64,000 nucleotides of DNA from Aggregatibacter kilianii (GTDB taxonomy: Bacteria; Pseudomonadota; Gammaproteobacteria; Enterobacterales; Pasteurellaceae). Position numbers and translations under genes: made by a program. Shown piece after piece: positions 11,068 through 20,354 of the stretch. The stretch is from positions 144,288 through 208,287 of the forward strand of contig NZ_NRCJ01000003.1 of NCBI RefSeq assembly GCF_003129965.1. The letters are read 5' to 3'. The first letter of the stretch is position 1, and every line of letters starts with the position of its first letter. Below the pieces are notes generated by a model. That model was not told the DNA's origin and made no database searches. It saw only the letters and a list, made by a program, of their open reading frames with translations.

Positions 11068-13748
11068 GTGCAGAAAATCAATTAGCCCAAGCATGGCAAA
11101 ATATTTTTGACGGTTCCCAACAGGCAATTGATTGGGTCAATCAGGTTCGTCCGAATGTCGCCCGCTTAAATAACGAAGCGGACGGCTTAATTTTAGAATT
11201 ACGCCGTCTGCGCAACACCGCAAAACGCCTTGGCGCCGTGTCCGAACGTCCGATGACAACGGGTTTTTTCGGCTTATCTCAAGCAGGCAAATCTTTCTTA
11301 ATTTCCGCTTTAGCCGCCGATGCCAATGGCAATCTGGAGACCTTATTCGACGGTCGCAAATTAGACTTCATCAAACATGTCAACCCGCCGGGCGGCGGTA
11401 AAGAAGCCACCGGTTTGGTTACCCGTTTCAGCCGCACGGCAAGAGGCGGGATTCAGGGCTATCCGCTGGAACTTCGCCTGTTCCATGAAATTGAAATTGC
11501 GAAAATGTTGATGAACTCCTATTTCAACGATTTCGATAAAGAAAAAGTCGATTACAAACTGGAACAGCAAAGTATCAATGCCTTGTTAAGACGCATGACC
11601 GGCAAAATGTCGGCGCAGCGCGTGACCGGCGTCACCGAAGACGATGTGGTGGATTTGCAGGATTATGCCACGGAAAGTTTCGGTAAATCGCTGGCGATGT
11701 TACAAGGCGGTTATTGGGCGAAAGCGACCTTAATCGCGCCTTATTTAAGCATCAATGATCGCGCTCAGTTGTTTTCTATTTTATGGGGCGAAGAAGCGGA
11801 TTTAACTGCAATTTATGTGCAATTTGCGCAAACTTTAGCCTCTTTGGGCAATGCGGATCGCGTCTATGCACCTTTAAGTGCGGTGGTAAAAGAAGTCAAC
11901 GGCGAGCTTTCTCAGGCAGATAGCATTATGAACGTGGATATGCTGGAAAGACTGAATACGGACAAAGACGAACAAATTCACGTGCGTCCGTATTTTTCCG
12001 ATGACAATATCGGTGAGCCGGTACAAATTTCGCTTGCACAATTGACCGCACTTACCGCCGAATTGGTTTTCCCTCTGATGAATCCAACCCGCGTGCCGGC
12101 GGTGGAAAGCGTGGATTTACTGGATTTTCCGGGTTATCGCGGACGTTTGGCGATTGCCAGTTTAAAAGAAATTCAGGAAGGCAATCCGGTTTCTCAATTA
12201 ATTCTGCGCGGTAAAGTGGCGTATTTGTTTGAACGCTATACCGACAGTCAGGAAATGAACCTGCTTATCGTCTGTACGCCGTCGGATAAACAATCCGATG
12301 TGAACAGCGTTGGGCCGGTGTTGGAGCGCTGGATCCACAAAACCCAAGGCGAAACGCCGGAAGCCCGTGCGCAACGTAAGCCGGGATTGTTGTGGGCGAT
12401 CACCATGTTCGATAAACGGATTAGCGCGGATCTGACGAAAGACGAAAATATGCTGAAAATCAGCTGGGGATCCGGCGGATTATTGAAACAAACCATTTTG
12501 GAGCGATTCGGTAATTATCCTTGGCTGAACGATTGGTCCAACGGTAAGCCGTTTAATAATACCTTTTTAGTGCGCAAACCGGGTTTCAAAGTACCTTTCC
12601 TTGATGTGGACGACGGACAGGAATTAAGCGTCCGCCCGAATGAAACGGCGCAGCTGAATTTATTACGTCGTACCTTTGCCGATGATCCGGATATTCAAAA
12701 ACACATCGCCCACCCGGAAGAAGCCTGGGACGGCATGATGTTGCTCAATGACGGCGGCATGCAACGCATCAGCGATTATTTAAAAACCGTGGCGTTACCG
12801 CAAGTGAAACAAAAACGGATTGCGGAGCAACTGAATCACGCCATTCGTCACATTGTAGAAAATCGCTTTGCAAGCTGGTATCAAAGTGATGGCGCGGAAG
12901 AAGTGCAGCGTAAACAACAATTAGCCAAATTGGTGATCGGCGAGCTACAAAAAAGCGCCCTCATCGTCGGTGAATTTTTACGCAGCCTGCAATTGCCGGA
13001 AGAAACCATTCATTCCCTTTATTTTGCCGATAACGAAGATGATTTGTTGTCTCCTGCGGCGAAAGAGAGTGTCGGACAAAATGAAACCAACGCGTTTGCA
13101 TCAGGTTTCGGCTTTGATGACGGCTTTGATTTGTTTGATGAGCCAAAAAGTGCGGTGGAAAATCCGAACGTTTCTGCGGATGAAAAACTGCCTGAATCCC
13201 GTTTTGCGCAGGCGGTCTTTAAAGCATGGATTGAGCATCTTCGCGGTATTTCCATGGATCCGCGCAACATCCGCTTCTATCCGTTCTCGGTGCAATGTGT
13301 GGAAGGTATCGTGGGCGAATTGATTACCGGCGCTAACCGCTTGAATTTATTAAATCGCTTAACCAAAGTGATTAATCGCAATGAAGTGGGCGCGAGTAAA
13401 CGGGATCAAATCGTGGAGCGTCAAGTGTTCTCGGTAACCACGGAAATCGCCGATTTCCTTGCTTGGCTAGGTTTTGACCAAGTTCCTGCGGCAGAACGTC
13501 CGGCAAGTCGCATTCGTGATGGGCAAATTTTTGAAATCAAAGCGGTAGAAAAAATTAATAATTTGCCGAAATTAAGCGACTATACCGGTGATTACACGAA
13601 AAATTATCTCGCCGACTGGTTTATTGCCTTTATGGAATTTACCCAAAGCAACGCCGGGCACAGCGCCGGACGTGAAATTGATGCGGTACAAAATGCCCGT
13701 TTAGGTGAAATTTTAAATGTTTTCAGAGATTCGGCAGTGGCGGAATAA
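11064..13748 (+). CDS. srfC: SrfC-family protein, dynamin-like P-loop NTPase
   Basis: Large putative GTPase of 894 residues. The ATG at 11064 overlaps the srfB stop (ATGA) and is preferred over the in-frame ATG at 11052, which would add four residues. A Walker A motif lies at residues 70-77 (GLSQAGKS), a G3/Walker B-like DFPG at 354-357, and a later TMFDKR could be the base-recognition loop. The size, the wide spacing between G1 and G3 and the long helical C-terminal part resemble dynamin-like proteins. There is no signal peptide or obvious membrane segment. Known: annotated elsewhere as virulence effector SrfC. Inferred: acts at the inner membrane together with SrfB. An uptake signal lies inside at 13147-13156. 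Confidence 0.85.
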   Translation: MSAENQLAQAWQNIFDGSQQAIDWVNQVRPNVARLNNEADGLILELRRLRNTAKRLGAVSERPMTTGFFGLSQAGKSFLISALAADANGNLETLFDGRKLDFIKHVNPPGGGKEATGLVTRFSRTARGGIQGYPLELRLFHEIEIAKMLMNSYFNDFDKEKVDYKLEQQSINALLRRMTGKMSAQRVTGVTEDDVVDLQDYATESFGKSLAMLQGGYWAKATLIAPYLSINDRAQLFSILWGEEADLTAIYVQFAQTLASLGNADRVYAPLSAVVKEVNGELSQADSIMNVDMLERLNTDKDEQIHVRPYFSDDNIGEPVQISLAQLTALTAELVFPLMNPTRVPAVESVDLLDFPGYRGRLAIASLKEIQEGNPVSQLILRGKVAYLFERYTDSQEMNLLIVCTPSDKQSDVNSVGPVLERWIHKTQGETPEARAQRKPGLLWAITMFDKRISADLTKDENMLKISWGSGGLLKQTILERFGNYPWLNDWSNGKPFNNTFLVRKPGFKVPFLDVDDGQELSVRPNETAQLNLLRRTFADDPDIQKHIAHPEEAWDGMMLLNDGGMQRISDYLKTVALPQVKQKRIAEQLNHAIRHIVENRFASWYQSDGAEEVQRKQQLAKLVIGELQKSALIVGEFLRSLQLPEETIHSLYFADNEDDLLSPAAKESVGQNETNAFASGFGFDDGFDLFDEPKSAVENPNVSADEKLPESRFAQAVFKAWIEHLRGISMDPRNIRFYPFSVQCVEGIVGELITGANRLNLLNRLTKVINRNEVGASKRDQIVERQVFSVTTEIADFLAWLGFDQVPAAERPASRIRDGQIFEIKAVEKINNLPKLSDYTGDYTKNYLADWFIAFMEFTQSNAGHSAGREIDAVQNARLGEILNVFRDSAVAE

Positions 13749-13769
13749 GCCGAAAATCAAGGATAAATT

Positions 13770-14756
13770 ATGTTAAGAATAGAATTAAAAGCCGTGCGTC
13801 CCGGTTATGCGGAGTTTAGCGCAACCAACTGGAAAGGGGGCGCGGAAAATATTGAAATCAGCGTACAACGCAGTCAGGATTCTTATTATTTTGCCGAAGG
13901 GCAAAATTGGAATATTGAACCCGTTTGGTTAAAAGTAAACGAACAGCTGAGCCTGCAGGATGGCGTGTTAAGCGGAGTGTTGGGTCCTTGGCTGATTGAT
14001 GCCTTGGTGCAACAAAGCACGACGATGCAATATCGCATGATGGTGCGTGACGCCGAGACCAAAGACATGGGCGTGCTGAAATTGTCTAATGACGTTTTGG
14101 CGTCCTCCGCCAGCGGTAACACGGAGCGCGGCGATGATGTACGTTCGGTGGATAATCAGATCTTGACGGAAATTCCTGATCCTGAGCCGGAACCGATCAT
14201 TGAACCCATTGAAGAAATTGAAGTGCCGCTTGAAGAAGAAATCGTGATCGAGCCGGAAGCCGTAGTGGAAGAACCGGAAATTATCGTGCCGTCGCAACCG
14301 GAGCCGAAAAAGAAAAGCAAGCTTGGCTTAATTATTTTGTTAGTGCTTCTATTGGCGATTGCGGGGGCTGCCGCGTATTTCTTCCTGAATAAAGACAAAG
14401 CGGAAGAAAAACCGCAACCTGCAGACGAGTGCAGTTTAAGTCAAAATAAAAATGATGAATTAGCTTTCATTCAAAGTTGTCTAAAAACCAAGCCTGACAG
14501 CCAACGAATTTTGGCGTTGATTAATCAGGCGAAAGCGGAAAACAAATGTGCCATTGCACAACGTTTATACGCCAATCAGGCACAAGGCGGCAATGCGGAA
14601 ATTGCGTTAGCTTATGCAAAAGAATATGAGGAAAATGCCAACAGCAGTTGCTTTAAAGCCGACAAAGGCACAGCAATTTATTGGTATGAAACCGCTTTGG
14701 AAGCCAATCCGAATTTAGCGGAAGCCAAACAACGTTTAGCGGAATTGAAAAAATGA
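13770..14756 (+). CDS. Bitopic protein with periplasmic Sel1-like region
   Basis: A 328-residue protein with three parts: an N-terminal domain of about 130 residues that I do not recognise, an acidic Pro/Glu linker (about 130-180), and one membrane segment (about 186-207, preceded by KKKSK, so N-in). The C-terminal ~110 residues look like Sel1/TPR material (AIYWYETALEANPNLAEA) with several cysteines. AAGGA precedes the ATG. Its stop overlaps the next ATG (ATGA), tying it to the vWA gene. The build, cytosolic head plus linker plus membrane anchor plus periplasmic module, mirrors the SrfA paralogs although the N-terminal sequence differs. A scaffold role is inference. Confidence 0.65.
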   Translation: MLRIELKAVRPGYAEFSATNWKGGAENIEISVQRSQDSYYFAEGQNWNIEPVWLKVNEQLSLQDGVLSGVLGPWLIDALVQQSTTMQYRMMVRDAETKDMGVLKLSNDVLASSASGNTERGDDVRSVDNQILTEIPDPEPEPIIEPIEEIEVPLEEEIVIEPEAVVEEPEIIVPSQPEPKKKSKLGLIILLVLLLAIAGAAAYFFLNKDKAEEKPQPADECSLSQNKNDELAFIQSCLKTKPDSQRILALINQAKAENKCAIAQRLYANQAQGGNAEIALAYAKEYEENANSSCFKADKGTAIYWYETALEANPNLAEAKQRLAELKK

Positions 14757-16750
14757 TGAAGTCTTTTAAAGTCAGTGCCATCGCCTTATTGGCAGGATTT
14801 ATGGCAAATACCGTCTTGGCGGATGAACCTCTTAAACAAGAAGGCAAGAAAACCTTATATCAACGGGTGTTAAGCACACCTACCTGTCAACTAACCGAAA
14901 GTGCGGGGGCGACGGCAGGCAAAAAACAACCGGCATTTTCCCGATTTTATGTCTATCAACGGCAAAATGTGAATGGCAAAGAATGGCTGAAAGTCGGCCC
15001 CGACAGCTTTGGCAAAACCGTGGGCTGGCTGGACGGCGATTGCACCGTTGCTTGGAATATGCAAATGACGCTGGCGTTTACCAATCCGGTAGATCGCGAA
15101 CCGTTATTGTTCTTTAAATCCAAGGCGGACATTGAAAATGTGGTCAATGCCGATGATGCTAAGAAAATCCTTGAACCGATTCGCGCCGACTTAGCCAATA
15201 ATAAAACCCCTGCGCAAATCGTGGCGCAAGAGCCGAAAGAATTCGTCGATTTCCAAAAAAATTTCTATCTTCTACCGATTTTACAAGGGGAAGAAGTGAT
15301 GAATGCGCAAGGTTTTTATGAGCGTATTTTGGAAGTGGCGTCGGTGACGAAAAATGATCCGACGGCAAAACAGGACGAAAAGGCACAAGCGGATCCGAAG
15401 ACGACCAAAGCCGCTGATCCTAAAAACACCAAAAACGAGCCGCAGGTGTTAACCGGTTTTAGCGCGGCGGTAGTGTTTGTGGTGGATGCCAGTATTTCCA
15501 TGGATCCTTACATTAACCGCACCCGCGATGTTATCAAGCAGGTGTCCGAGCAAATCGAAAAAGAGAAGCTGGGTAAGCAGGTGAAATTCGGTTTGGTGGG
15601 CTTCCGTTCCAGTACCAAAGCGGTTCCGGGGTTGGAATATGTCTCCAAAATGTTCGTTGATCCGAGCACGGTAAAAGATACGCAGGATTTCCTGCAAAAA
15701 GCCGCCGAGTTGAAACAGGCGAAAGTCTCCAGTAAAGAATTCAGCGAAGATTCTTTTGCCGGTATTTCTCAAGCGTTAAATGAAATCAATTGGAATAATT
15801 TTGGTGGTCGTTACATTGTGTTGGTGACCGACGCAGGCGCATTGGACGGTAATAACCCGCTGTCTTCCACCGGAATGGATGCCAAACAGTTACGTCTGGA
15901 AGCACAACATCGCGGTGTGGCGATTTATACGTTACATTTAAAAACGCCGTCTGGGGCGAAAAATCACGAACAGGCGAAAAATCAATACACGGATTTGTCT
16001 TTCAACAATTATCTGAATAAACCGTTGTATTACGCGGTGAATGCGGGCGATGTAAATGAATTCGGCGAGAAAGCCAATGCTTTGGCAAAAGCGTTGACCG
16101 CGCAGGTGAAATTAGCGTATCAGGGCGAAAATGCCGCCGGTACGGTAATTGATGAGCCGAAACAGGAAAAAGCCAAAACGGAAATGGAAAAAGATGCCGA
16201 ATTGCTTGGCAAAGCCATGCAGTTAGCGTATTTGGGCGATAAAAACGGTACCAAAGCACCGCCGGTCTTTAAAGCTTGGATTAGCGATAAAGATTTCGTG
16301 AAACCGACCGTGCCGACCGCAGAAGCGCGCGTGTTAATGACCAAAGCGCAGTTGAGCGATTTGAGTGATGTGGTGAAAAAAATTGCCGATGCGGCGAATG
16401 AAGGTTTAATTTCGCCGGATTCCATGTTCGCACAATTGCGTTCCGTTGCCGCCGCCATGGGGCAGGATCCAAATAAGTTGAAACAGGAAAATGCCACCAA
16501 ACTGGGTGAATTAGGCTTGCTTGGCGAATATTTGGACGGTATTCCGTATAAAAGTCAGGTCACCGGTTTGGACGAACAGGTCTGGAAAGGCATGAGCGCG
16601 CTGGAGCAGGAAAAATTCATTCGTGATTTGAACAGTAAATTACGCCATTACCGCGTATTTAACGAAGACCAATCCCGCTGGATTTCTTTATCGGAAGGCA
16701 GTGACCCGCGCGATTATGTGTATCCTGTGCCCCTTGAAGCGTTACCGTAA
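14753..16750 (+). CDS. Exported vWA-domain protein resembling the C-terminal part of PpkA
   Basis: A 665-residue protein with a Sec signal peptide (about residues 1-23, cleavage near VLA-DEP). An SH3-like segment (about 30-110; YVYQR, GWLDGDC, LAFTNPVDREPLLFF) precedes a vWA domain whose MIDAS begins at D245-A-S-I-S249. This order resembles the region after the kinase domain in PpkA-type Ser/Thr kinases, but there is no kinase domain here. The C-terminal ~170 residues are helical. It is translationally coupled to the upstream gene. An intact metal site in an exported protein suggests divalent-metal-dependent protein binding in the periplasm (inference). The PpkA relationship rests on my recognition of the pattern. 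Confidence 0.75.
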   Translation: MMKSFKVSAIALLAGFMANTVLADEPLKQEGKKTLYQRVLSTPTCQLTESAGATAGKKQPAFSRFYVYQRQNVNGKEWLKVGPDSFGKTVGWLDGDCTVAWNMQMTLAFTNPVDREPLLFFKSKADIENVVNADDAKKILEPIRADLANNKTPAQIVAQEPKEFVDFQKNFYLLPILQGEEVMNAQGFYERILEVASVTKNDPTAKQDEKAQADPKTTKAADPKNTKNEPQVLTGFSAAVVFVVDASISMDPYINRTRDVIKQVSEQIEKEKLGKQVKFGLVGFRSSTKAVPGLEYVSKMFVDPSTVKDTQDFLQKAAELKQAKVSSKEFSEDSFAGISQALNEINWNNFGGRYIVLVTDAGALDGNNPLSSTGMDAKQLRLEAQHRGVAIYTLHLKTPSGAKNHEQAKNQYTDLSFNNYLNKPLYYAVNAGDVNEFGEKANALAKALTAQVKLAYQGENAAGTVIDEPKQEKAKTEMEKDAELLGKAMQLAYLGDKNGTKAPPVFKAWISDKDFVKPTVPTAEARVLMTKAQLSDLSDVVKKIADAANEGLISPDSMFAQLRSVAAAMGQDPNKLKQENATKLGELGLLGEYLDGIPYKSQVTGLDEQVWKGMSALEQEKFIRDLNSKLRHYRVFNEDQSRWISLSEGSDPRDYVYPVPLEALP

Positions 16751-16777
16751 TTTCAGTTAAGTCACGGAGAAAGTGCG

Positions 16778-17503
16778 GTGTTATTAATTGAAGAAATGGC
16801 GGTTCGCCGAGGGCAGGGCGGTCAGCAGTTTAATGTATTGCTGCCGAAACTTGCCTTGCAGGACGGTGAAATTCTTGCCATTCAGGGCGCCAGCGGTTGC
16901 GGAAAAAGTACCTTGCTGGAAATGATCGGGCTGATTTTACAGCCTGATAGCCTTAAAACCTATCAGCTGGGCGATGCGGAGCAAGTAGAAGATTTGCAAC
17001 CTTTCATTTTGCAGAAAAATCAGACCGCACTTTCTCGGCTACGCGCGGCTAAACTCGGTTTTATGCTGCAAACCGGCGGGCTGTTGCCGTTCCTTTCGGT
17101 GCAACAAAACATTACATTACCTTGTGAGATGCTAAATAAACCGTTGGATAAGGACTGGTTTGTCTATTTAACGGAATCCCTCAACATTACTTCATTGCTT
17201 TCAAAATACCCACGCCAGCTTTCCATTGGGGAACGGCAGCGGGTGTCTTTTATTCGCTCCGTGATTCATAAACCCAGTTTATTGTTGGCGGATGAGCCCA
17301 CTGCAGCACTCGATCCGAATAACGCGCAAATTTTGCTTTCCTTGATGATTAAACTGGTGGAAGAACAAAAAATCACCGCACTGTTAGTGACCCACGATTG
17401 GGATTTAGTGGAAAACAACAACTTACCCAGTTTATATGCGGATCTTTCTACTCCCGCCCAATCGGTATTTTTACCGAAGGATGCCACGCATGCAGCAAGT
17501 TAA
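16778..17503 (+). CDS. ABC transporter ATP-binding protein (MacB/LolD type)
   Basis: A 241-residue ABC ATPase. Walker A is GASGCGKST, the signature is LSIGERQRV, Walker B is LLLADEPTAALD, and a switch histidine follows in VTHDWD. The start is a GTG at 16778 with GGAG upstream; that GTG lies inside a perfect uptake signal (16770-16779). It overlaps the permease gene by 14 bp (17490-17503), so the two form one transporter. MacB/LolD-type pairs usually act as mechanotransmission or lipoprotein-release machines rather than importers (family knowledge), which fits the two lipoproteins encoded next. Confidence 0.9.
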   Translation: MLLIEEMAVRRGQGGQQFNVLLPKLALQDGEILAIQGASGCGKSTLLEMIGLILQPDSLKTYQLGDAEQVEDLQPFILQKNQTALSRLRAAKLGFMLQTGGLLPFLSVQQNITLPCEMLNKPLDKDWFVYLTESLNITSLLSKYPRQLSIGERQRVSFIRSVIHKPSLLLADEPTAALDPNNAQILLSLMIKLVEEQKITALLVTHDWDLVENNNLPSLYADLSTPAQSVFLPKDATHAAS

Positions 17504-18716
17504 ACTCTCCTATGCGTTGCTCGGCAAACTTGCTTTGCGCGATTTGTATTACGATCGCAAAGTGTCTTTTTGCATTATCGCTTCACTCATTGCAGTGATT
17601 GCCCCGTTACTATTGCTGTTCAGCTTGAAATTCGGCGTGGTGTCTCAATTGCGTCATCAGCTGATTAATGATCCGCGTAATCTGGAAATCAAAATTATCG
17701 GCAATTTGAACTTGGATAAAAACTGGTTTGATTGGCTACAACAGCAACCGGAAACCCGTTTTGTAGTGCCCTTGACCCGCTCGCTCAATACCATTGCGGA
17801 TTTATCCGCTAATCAAAACAGCGCGAAGAAATTCGTGCAGGATGTGGAGGTCATTCCCACTGCGCCTAATGACCCGCTGACGGAAACTGCATTAAGCCAA
17901 CCGAACGGCGTTTTGCTCAGCGCTTTAACGGCAGAAAAATTACAGGTAAACAAGGGTGATAAAATCAATCTGGTGGTAACCCGTTCGCAACATAATCAAG
18001 TGGAAAAAGCCATCGCAGAACTGGTGGTTGAAGGCATTGTGCCGGAAACCCGTTTCCCGCGTTCGGGGGCATTTGTGCAACTGGATACGCTTCTGGCGAT
18101 GGAAGATTTTCGTGACGGTTATCAAACGGCAATTTTTGCTAACCGACAGGATCCTGCTCGCGAACAACAACGGGAGCATTTTGCCCGCGCGCGCATTTAC
18201 GCCGACGGTTTAGATGATGTGGCGCCGCTGGCGTTAAAATTACGCCAAAAAAATATTGAAACTGCCACGGAAGCCAAAGCCATCGAAAATGTCAAAGCCA
18301 TTGACGGCGTGCTGAACGTGATTTTCATGGTGATTGCCACCACGGCAGTGTTGGGTTGCGTGCTATCCCTCATCGGTGCATTTTTGGCGAACATCGATCG
18401 CAAACGCAAAGAAATAGCCCTGTTGCGATTATTCGGCTTTCAAACCGGCGCGGTGATTTTATATTTGATCATGCAAGCCCTTTGTTTAAGCAGTATGGCA
18501 TTTGTTTTGTCATATTTGCTGTTCCTATCGGGCAGTCAGGTTTTCAATTTTGTCTTAGGTCAGAATTTGTCTAGCGATATTTTCATCAGCAGTCTGCATT
18601 TTATTCATTTACTTATCGCTTTTGTTATCGCCTTATTCCTTGCCGCTGTGGTGGCGGGTATCGGCGCAAGACAGGCGGTACGCATTCAACCGGCGGAGAG
18701 TTTACGGGATGTCTAA
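17490..18716 (+). CDS. ABC transporter permease, FtsX/MacB-like
   Basis: A 408-residue protein with the FtsX layout: one membrane segment near the N-terminus (about 30-52), a periplasmic domain of roughly 220 residues, then three membrane segments in the last third. I chose the ATG at 17490 because GAAGG lies at proper distance; the in-frame ATG at 17481 would sit directly on that site. It overlaps the ATPase gene upstream and the FGE-like gene downstream by 8 bp. The conserved coupling segment RKRKEIALLRLFGFQ fits the MacB group. A role in moving or signalling to the locus lipoproteins or periplasmic modules is inference. Confidence 0.85.
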   Translation: MQQVKLSYALLGKLALRDLYYDRKVSFCIIASLIAVIAPLLLLFSLKFGVVSQLRHQLINDPRNLEIKIIGNLNLDKNWFDWLQQQPETRFVVPLTRSLNTIADLSANQNSAKKFVQDVEVIPTAPNDPLTETALSQPNGVLLSALTAEKLQVNKGDKINLVVTRSQHNQVEKAIAELVVEGIVPETRFPRSGAFVQLDTLLAMEDFRDGYQTAIFANRQDPAREQQREHFARARIYADGLDDVAPLALKLRQKNIETATEAKAIENVKAIDGVLNVIFMVIATTAVLGCVLSLIGAFLANIDRKRKEIALLRLFGFQTGAVILYLIMQALCLSSMAFVLSYLLFLSGSQVFNFVLGQNLSSDIFISSLHFIHLLIAFVIALFLAAVVAGIGARQAVRIQPAESLRDV

Positions 18717-20307
18717 CACAACGAAACAATGGCGTAACGCAAAAATAACGTTTTTTTCCACCGCACTTTTGGCGCAGTTTATAGCGCAGGCCGCTCACGC
18801 AGCGCCTTGGGAAGAAAAATTTTATAATCCGAAACCCTTAGAAGGCGATGTGGTGTTACCGATGCCTTGTGAGGGCAATATGGTGTTTCGCGTGATCAAA
18901 ACGGAAACCCAGTCGCCGTTACAGGAAAAAAGCGTGGTGTTGGGTAGCGACAATTCCGCCGATCAAATTGCCGAATATTCTACCCCGAATTCCATCGCAG
19001 GGAGCTTCGGCGATAAAGCCCAAGGGCGTTATTTCCTGCTGGCGAAATATGAAGTGTCGCAGTTGCAATATCAGTCGGTGATGAACGAGCAATGCCCGTC
19101 GGCAAACATGAAAGGGCGTTTGCCGATTACCGATGTGAGCTGGTTTGACGCAGTGGAATTTACCCGTAAATACAACGAATGGTTGTTAAAACATGCGGCG
19201 GATAAATTGCCGACGGAAGACGGCGCGAAAGGCTTCGTGCGGCTACCGACCAACGCCGAGTGGGAATATGCGGCGCGTGGTGGGGCGGCGGTGTCTTCCT
19301 CTGAATTCCGTGAACCCTTGTTCCCGATGAAAGACGGCGCAGAAAAGTACGTTTGGAGCAATAAAAACGCCAACGGCAAAATTCAGTTAACCGGTCAGTT
19401 GGAAGGTAATCCGTTAGGTTTATTCGATACTTTAGGCAATGCCGCAGAAATGATGTTTGATGCCTTCAAACTCAATCGCTTGGATCATTACCACGGGCAA
19501 AGTGGCGGCGTCACCGTGCGCGGCGGCAGTTATTTAAATTCGGCGGAAAGCCTGAACAACGCTTATCGTATTGAACGTCCGTTGTATAACAACGGCAATG
19601 CGGATAAAGCCAAAGACATCGGTTTTCGCGTAGCGTTGGTCGCGCCGGTACTCACGTCGGCACAGCGAATCAAAGAGCTGAAAGAAGAATGGGCGAAGCT
19701 CGGACGGGATGATAACAAAGACGACAAACACGGCGCCGGCTCCAATGTGGTTGGTCAGTTAGAGCAGTTGGCAAAAGACGTACAAAACCAAACTATCGAA
19801 AAAGAACAGTTGGAAAAAGAACTGAAAAAACTTAACGACACCTTGCGTCAAGCCAACCAAGCCCGCGACGAACAGCGTGATTCCGCCATTCAGGCGTCTT
19901 TGCGTTTGGGTGGTTTCCTGTGCACCAATATTGTGGATTTGGACAATACTTACCAAAACGCGTTGAATCTGGCGGAAAATATCAAACAAACCTGTGACGG
20001 CGCACCGAAAGAGGGTTTGTGTTCCGATGAGCAAATTAACAATCTGAACGAGAAAAAACTGAAAGCGGAAAATGCTCTCAAGTTTACGTTGAAATATTAT
20101 GCCGACACCTTGGTGGATAACGCCACCTTATACAACGCGGGCATGATTGAAAAGCAAGTGGAAGCCACCAAACAACGCTTGCAAAACCGAGAAAAAAATA
20201 ATGCGGCGCAGTTTATTCAATCTTATTGGGAGCAATTATCGCAATATAACAAAGACGGAAAAGTTGACCGCGAGGGTTGGTTAAAAAGTTGCCGTGACGT
20301 AAAATAA
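18709..20307 (+). CDS. Exported FGE-fold (SUMF1-like) protein with C-terminal coiled coil
   Basis: A 532-residue protein with a signal peptide (residues 1-31, AHA-APW) and a formylglycine-generating-enzyme/C-type-lectin-like fold. Hallmarks are ITDVSWFDAVEF, RLPTNAEWEYAARGG (from R178), GLFDTLGNAAEM, VRGGSY (R271) and DIGFRVAL. The two active-site cysteines of true FGE, which follow the RGGS element, are absent, so it is probably a binding or structural member. Residues about 330-420 form a coiled coil, then a Cys-containing helical tail. The ATG at 18709 overlaps the permease stop. Such non-catalytic folds bind peptides or sugars in other systems; the ligand here is unknown. Confidence 0.8.
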   Translation: MSNTTKQWRNAKITFFSTALLAQFIAQAAHAAPWEEKFYNPKPLEGDVVLPMPCEGNMVFRVIKTETQSPLQEKSVVLGSDNSADQIAEYSTPNSIAGSFGDKAQGRYFLLAKYEVSQLQYQSVMNEQCPSANMKGRLPITDVSWFDAVEFTRKYNEWLLKHAADKLPTEDGAKGFVRLPTNAEWEYAARGGAAVSSSEFREPLFPMKDGAEKYVWSNKNANGKIQLTGQLEGNPLGLFDTLGNAAEMMFDAFKLNRLDHYHGQSGGVTVRGGSYLNSAESLNNAYRIERPLYNNGNADKAKDIGFRVALVAPVLTSAQRIKELKEEWAKLGRDDNKDDKHGAGSNVVGQLEQLAKDVQNQTIEKEQLEKELKKLNDTLRQANQARDEQRDSAIQASLRLGGFLCTNIVDLDNTYQNALNLAENIKQTCDGAPKEGLCSDEQINNLNEKKLKAENALKFTLKYYADTLVDNATLYNAGMIEKQVEATKQRLQNREKNNAAQFIQSYWEQLSQYNKDGKVDREGWLKSCRDVK

Positions 20308-20354
20308 CGTCCTCATTGCAAAACGATTTTTTATCATAAAAAGGAAAACAAAAT

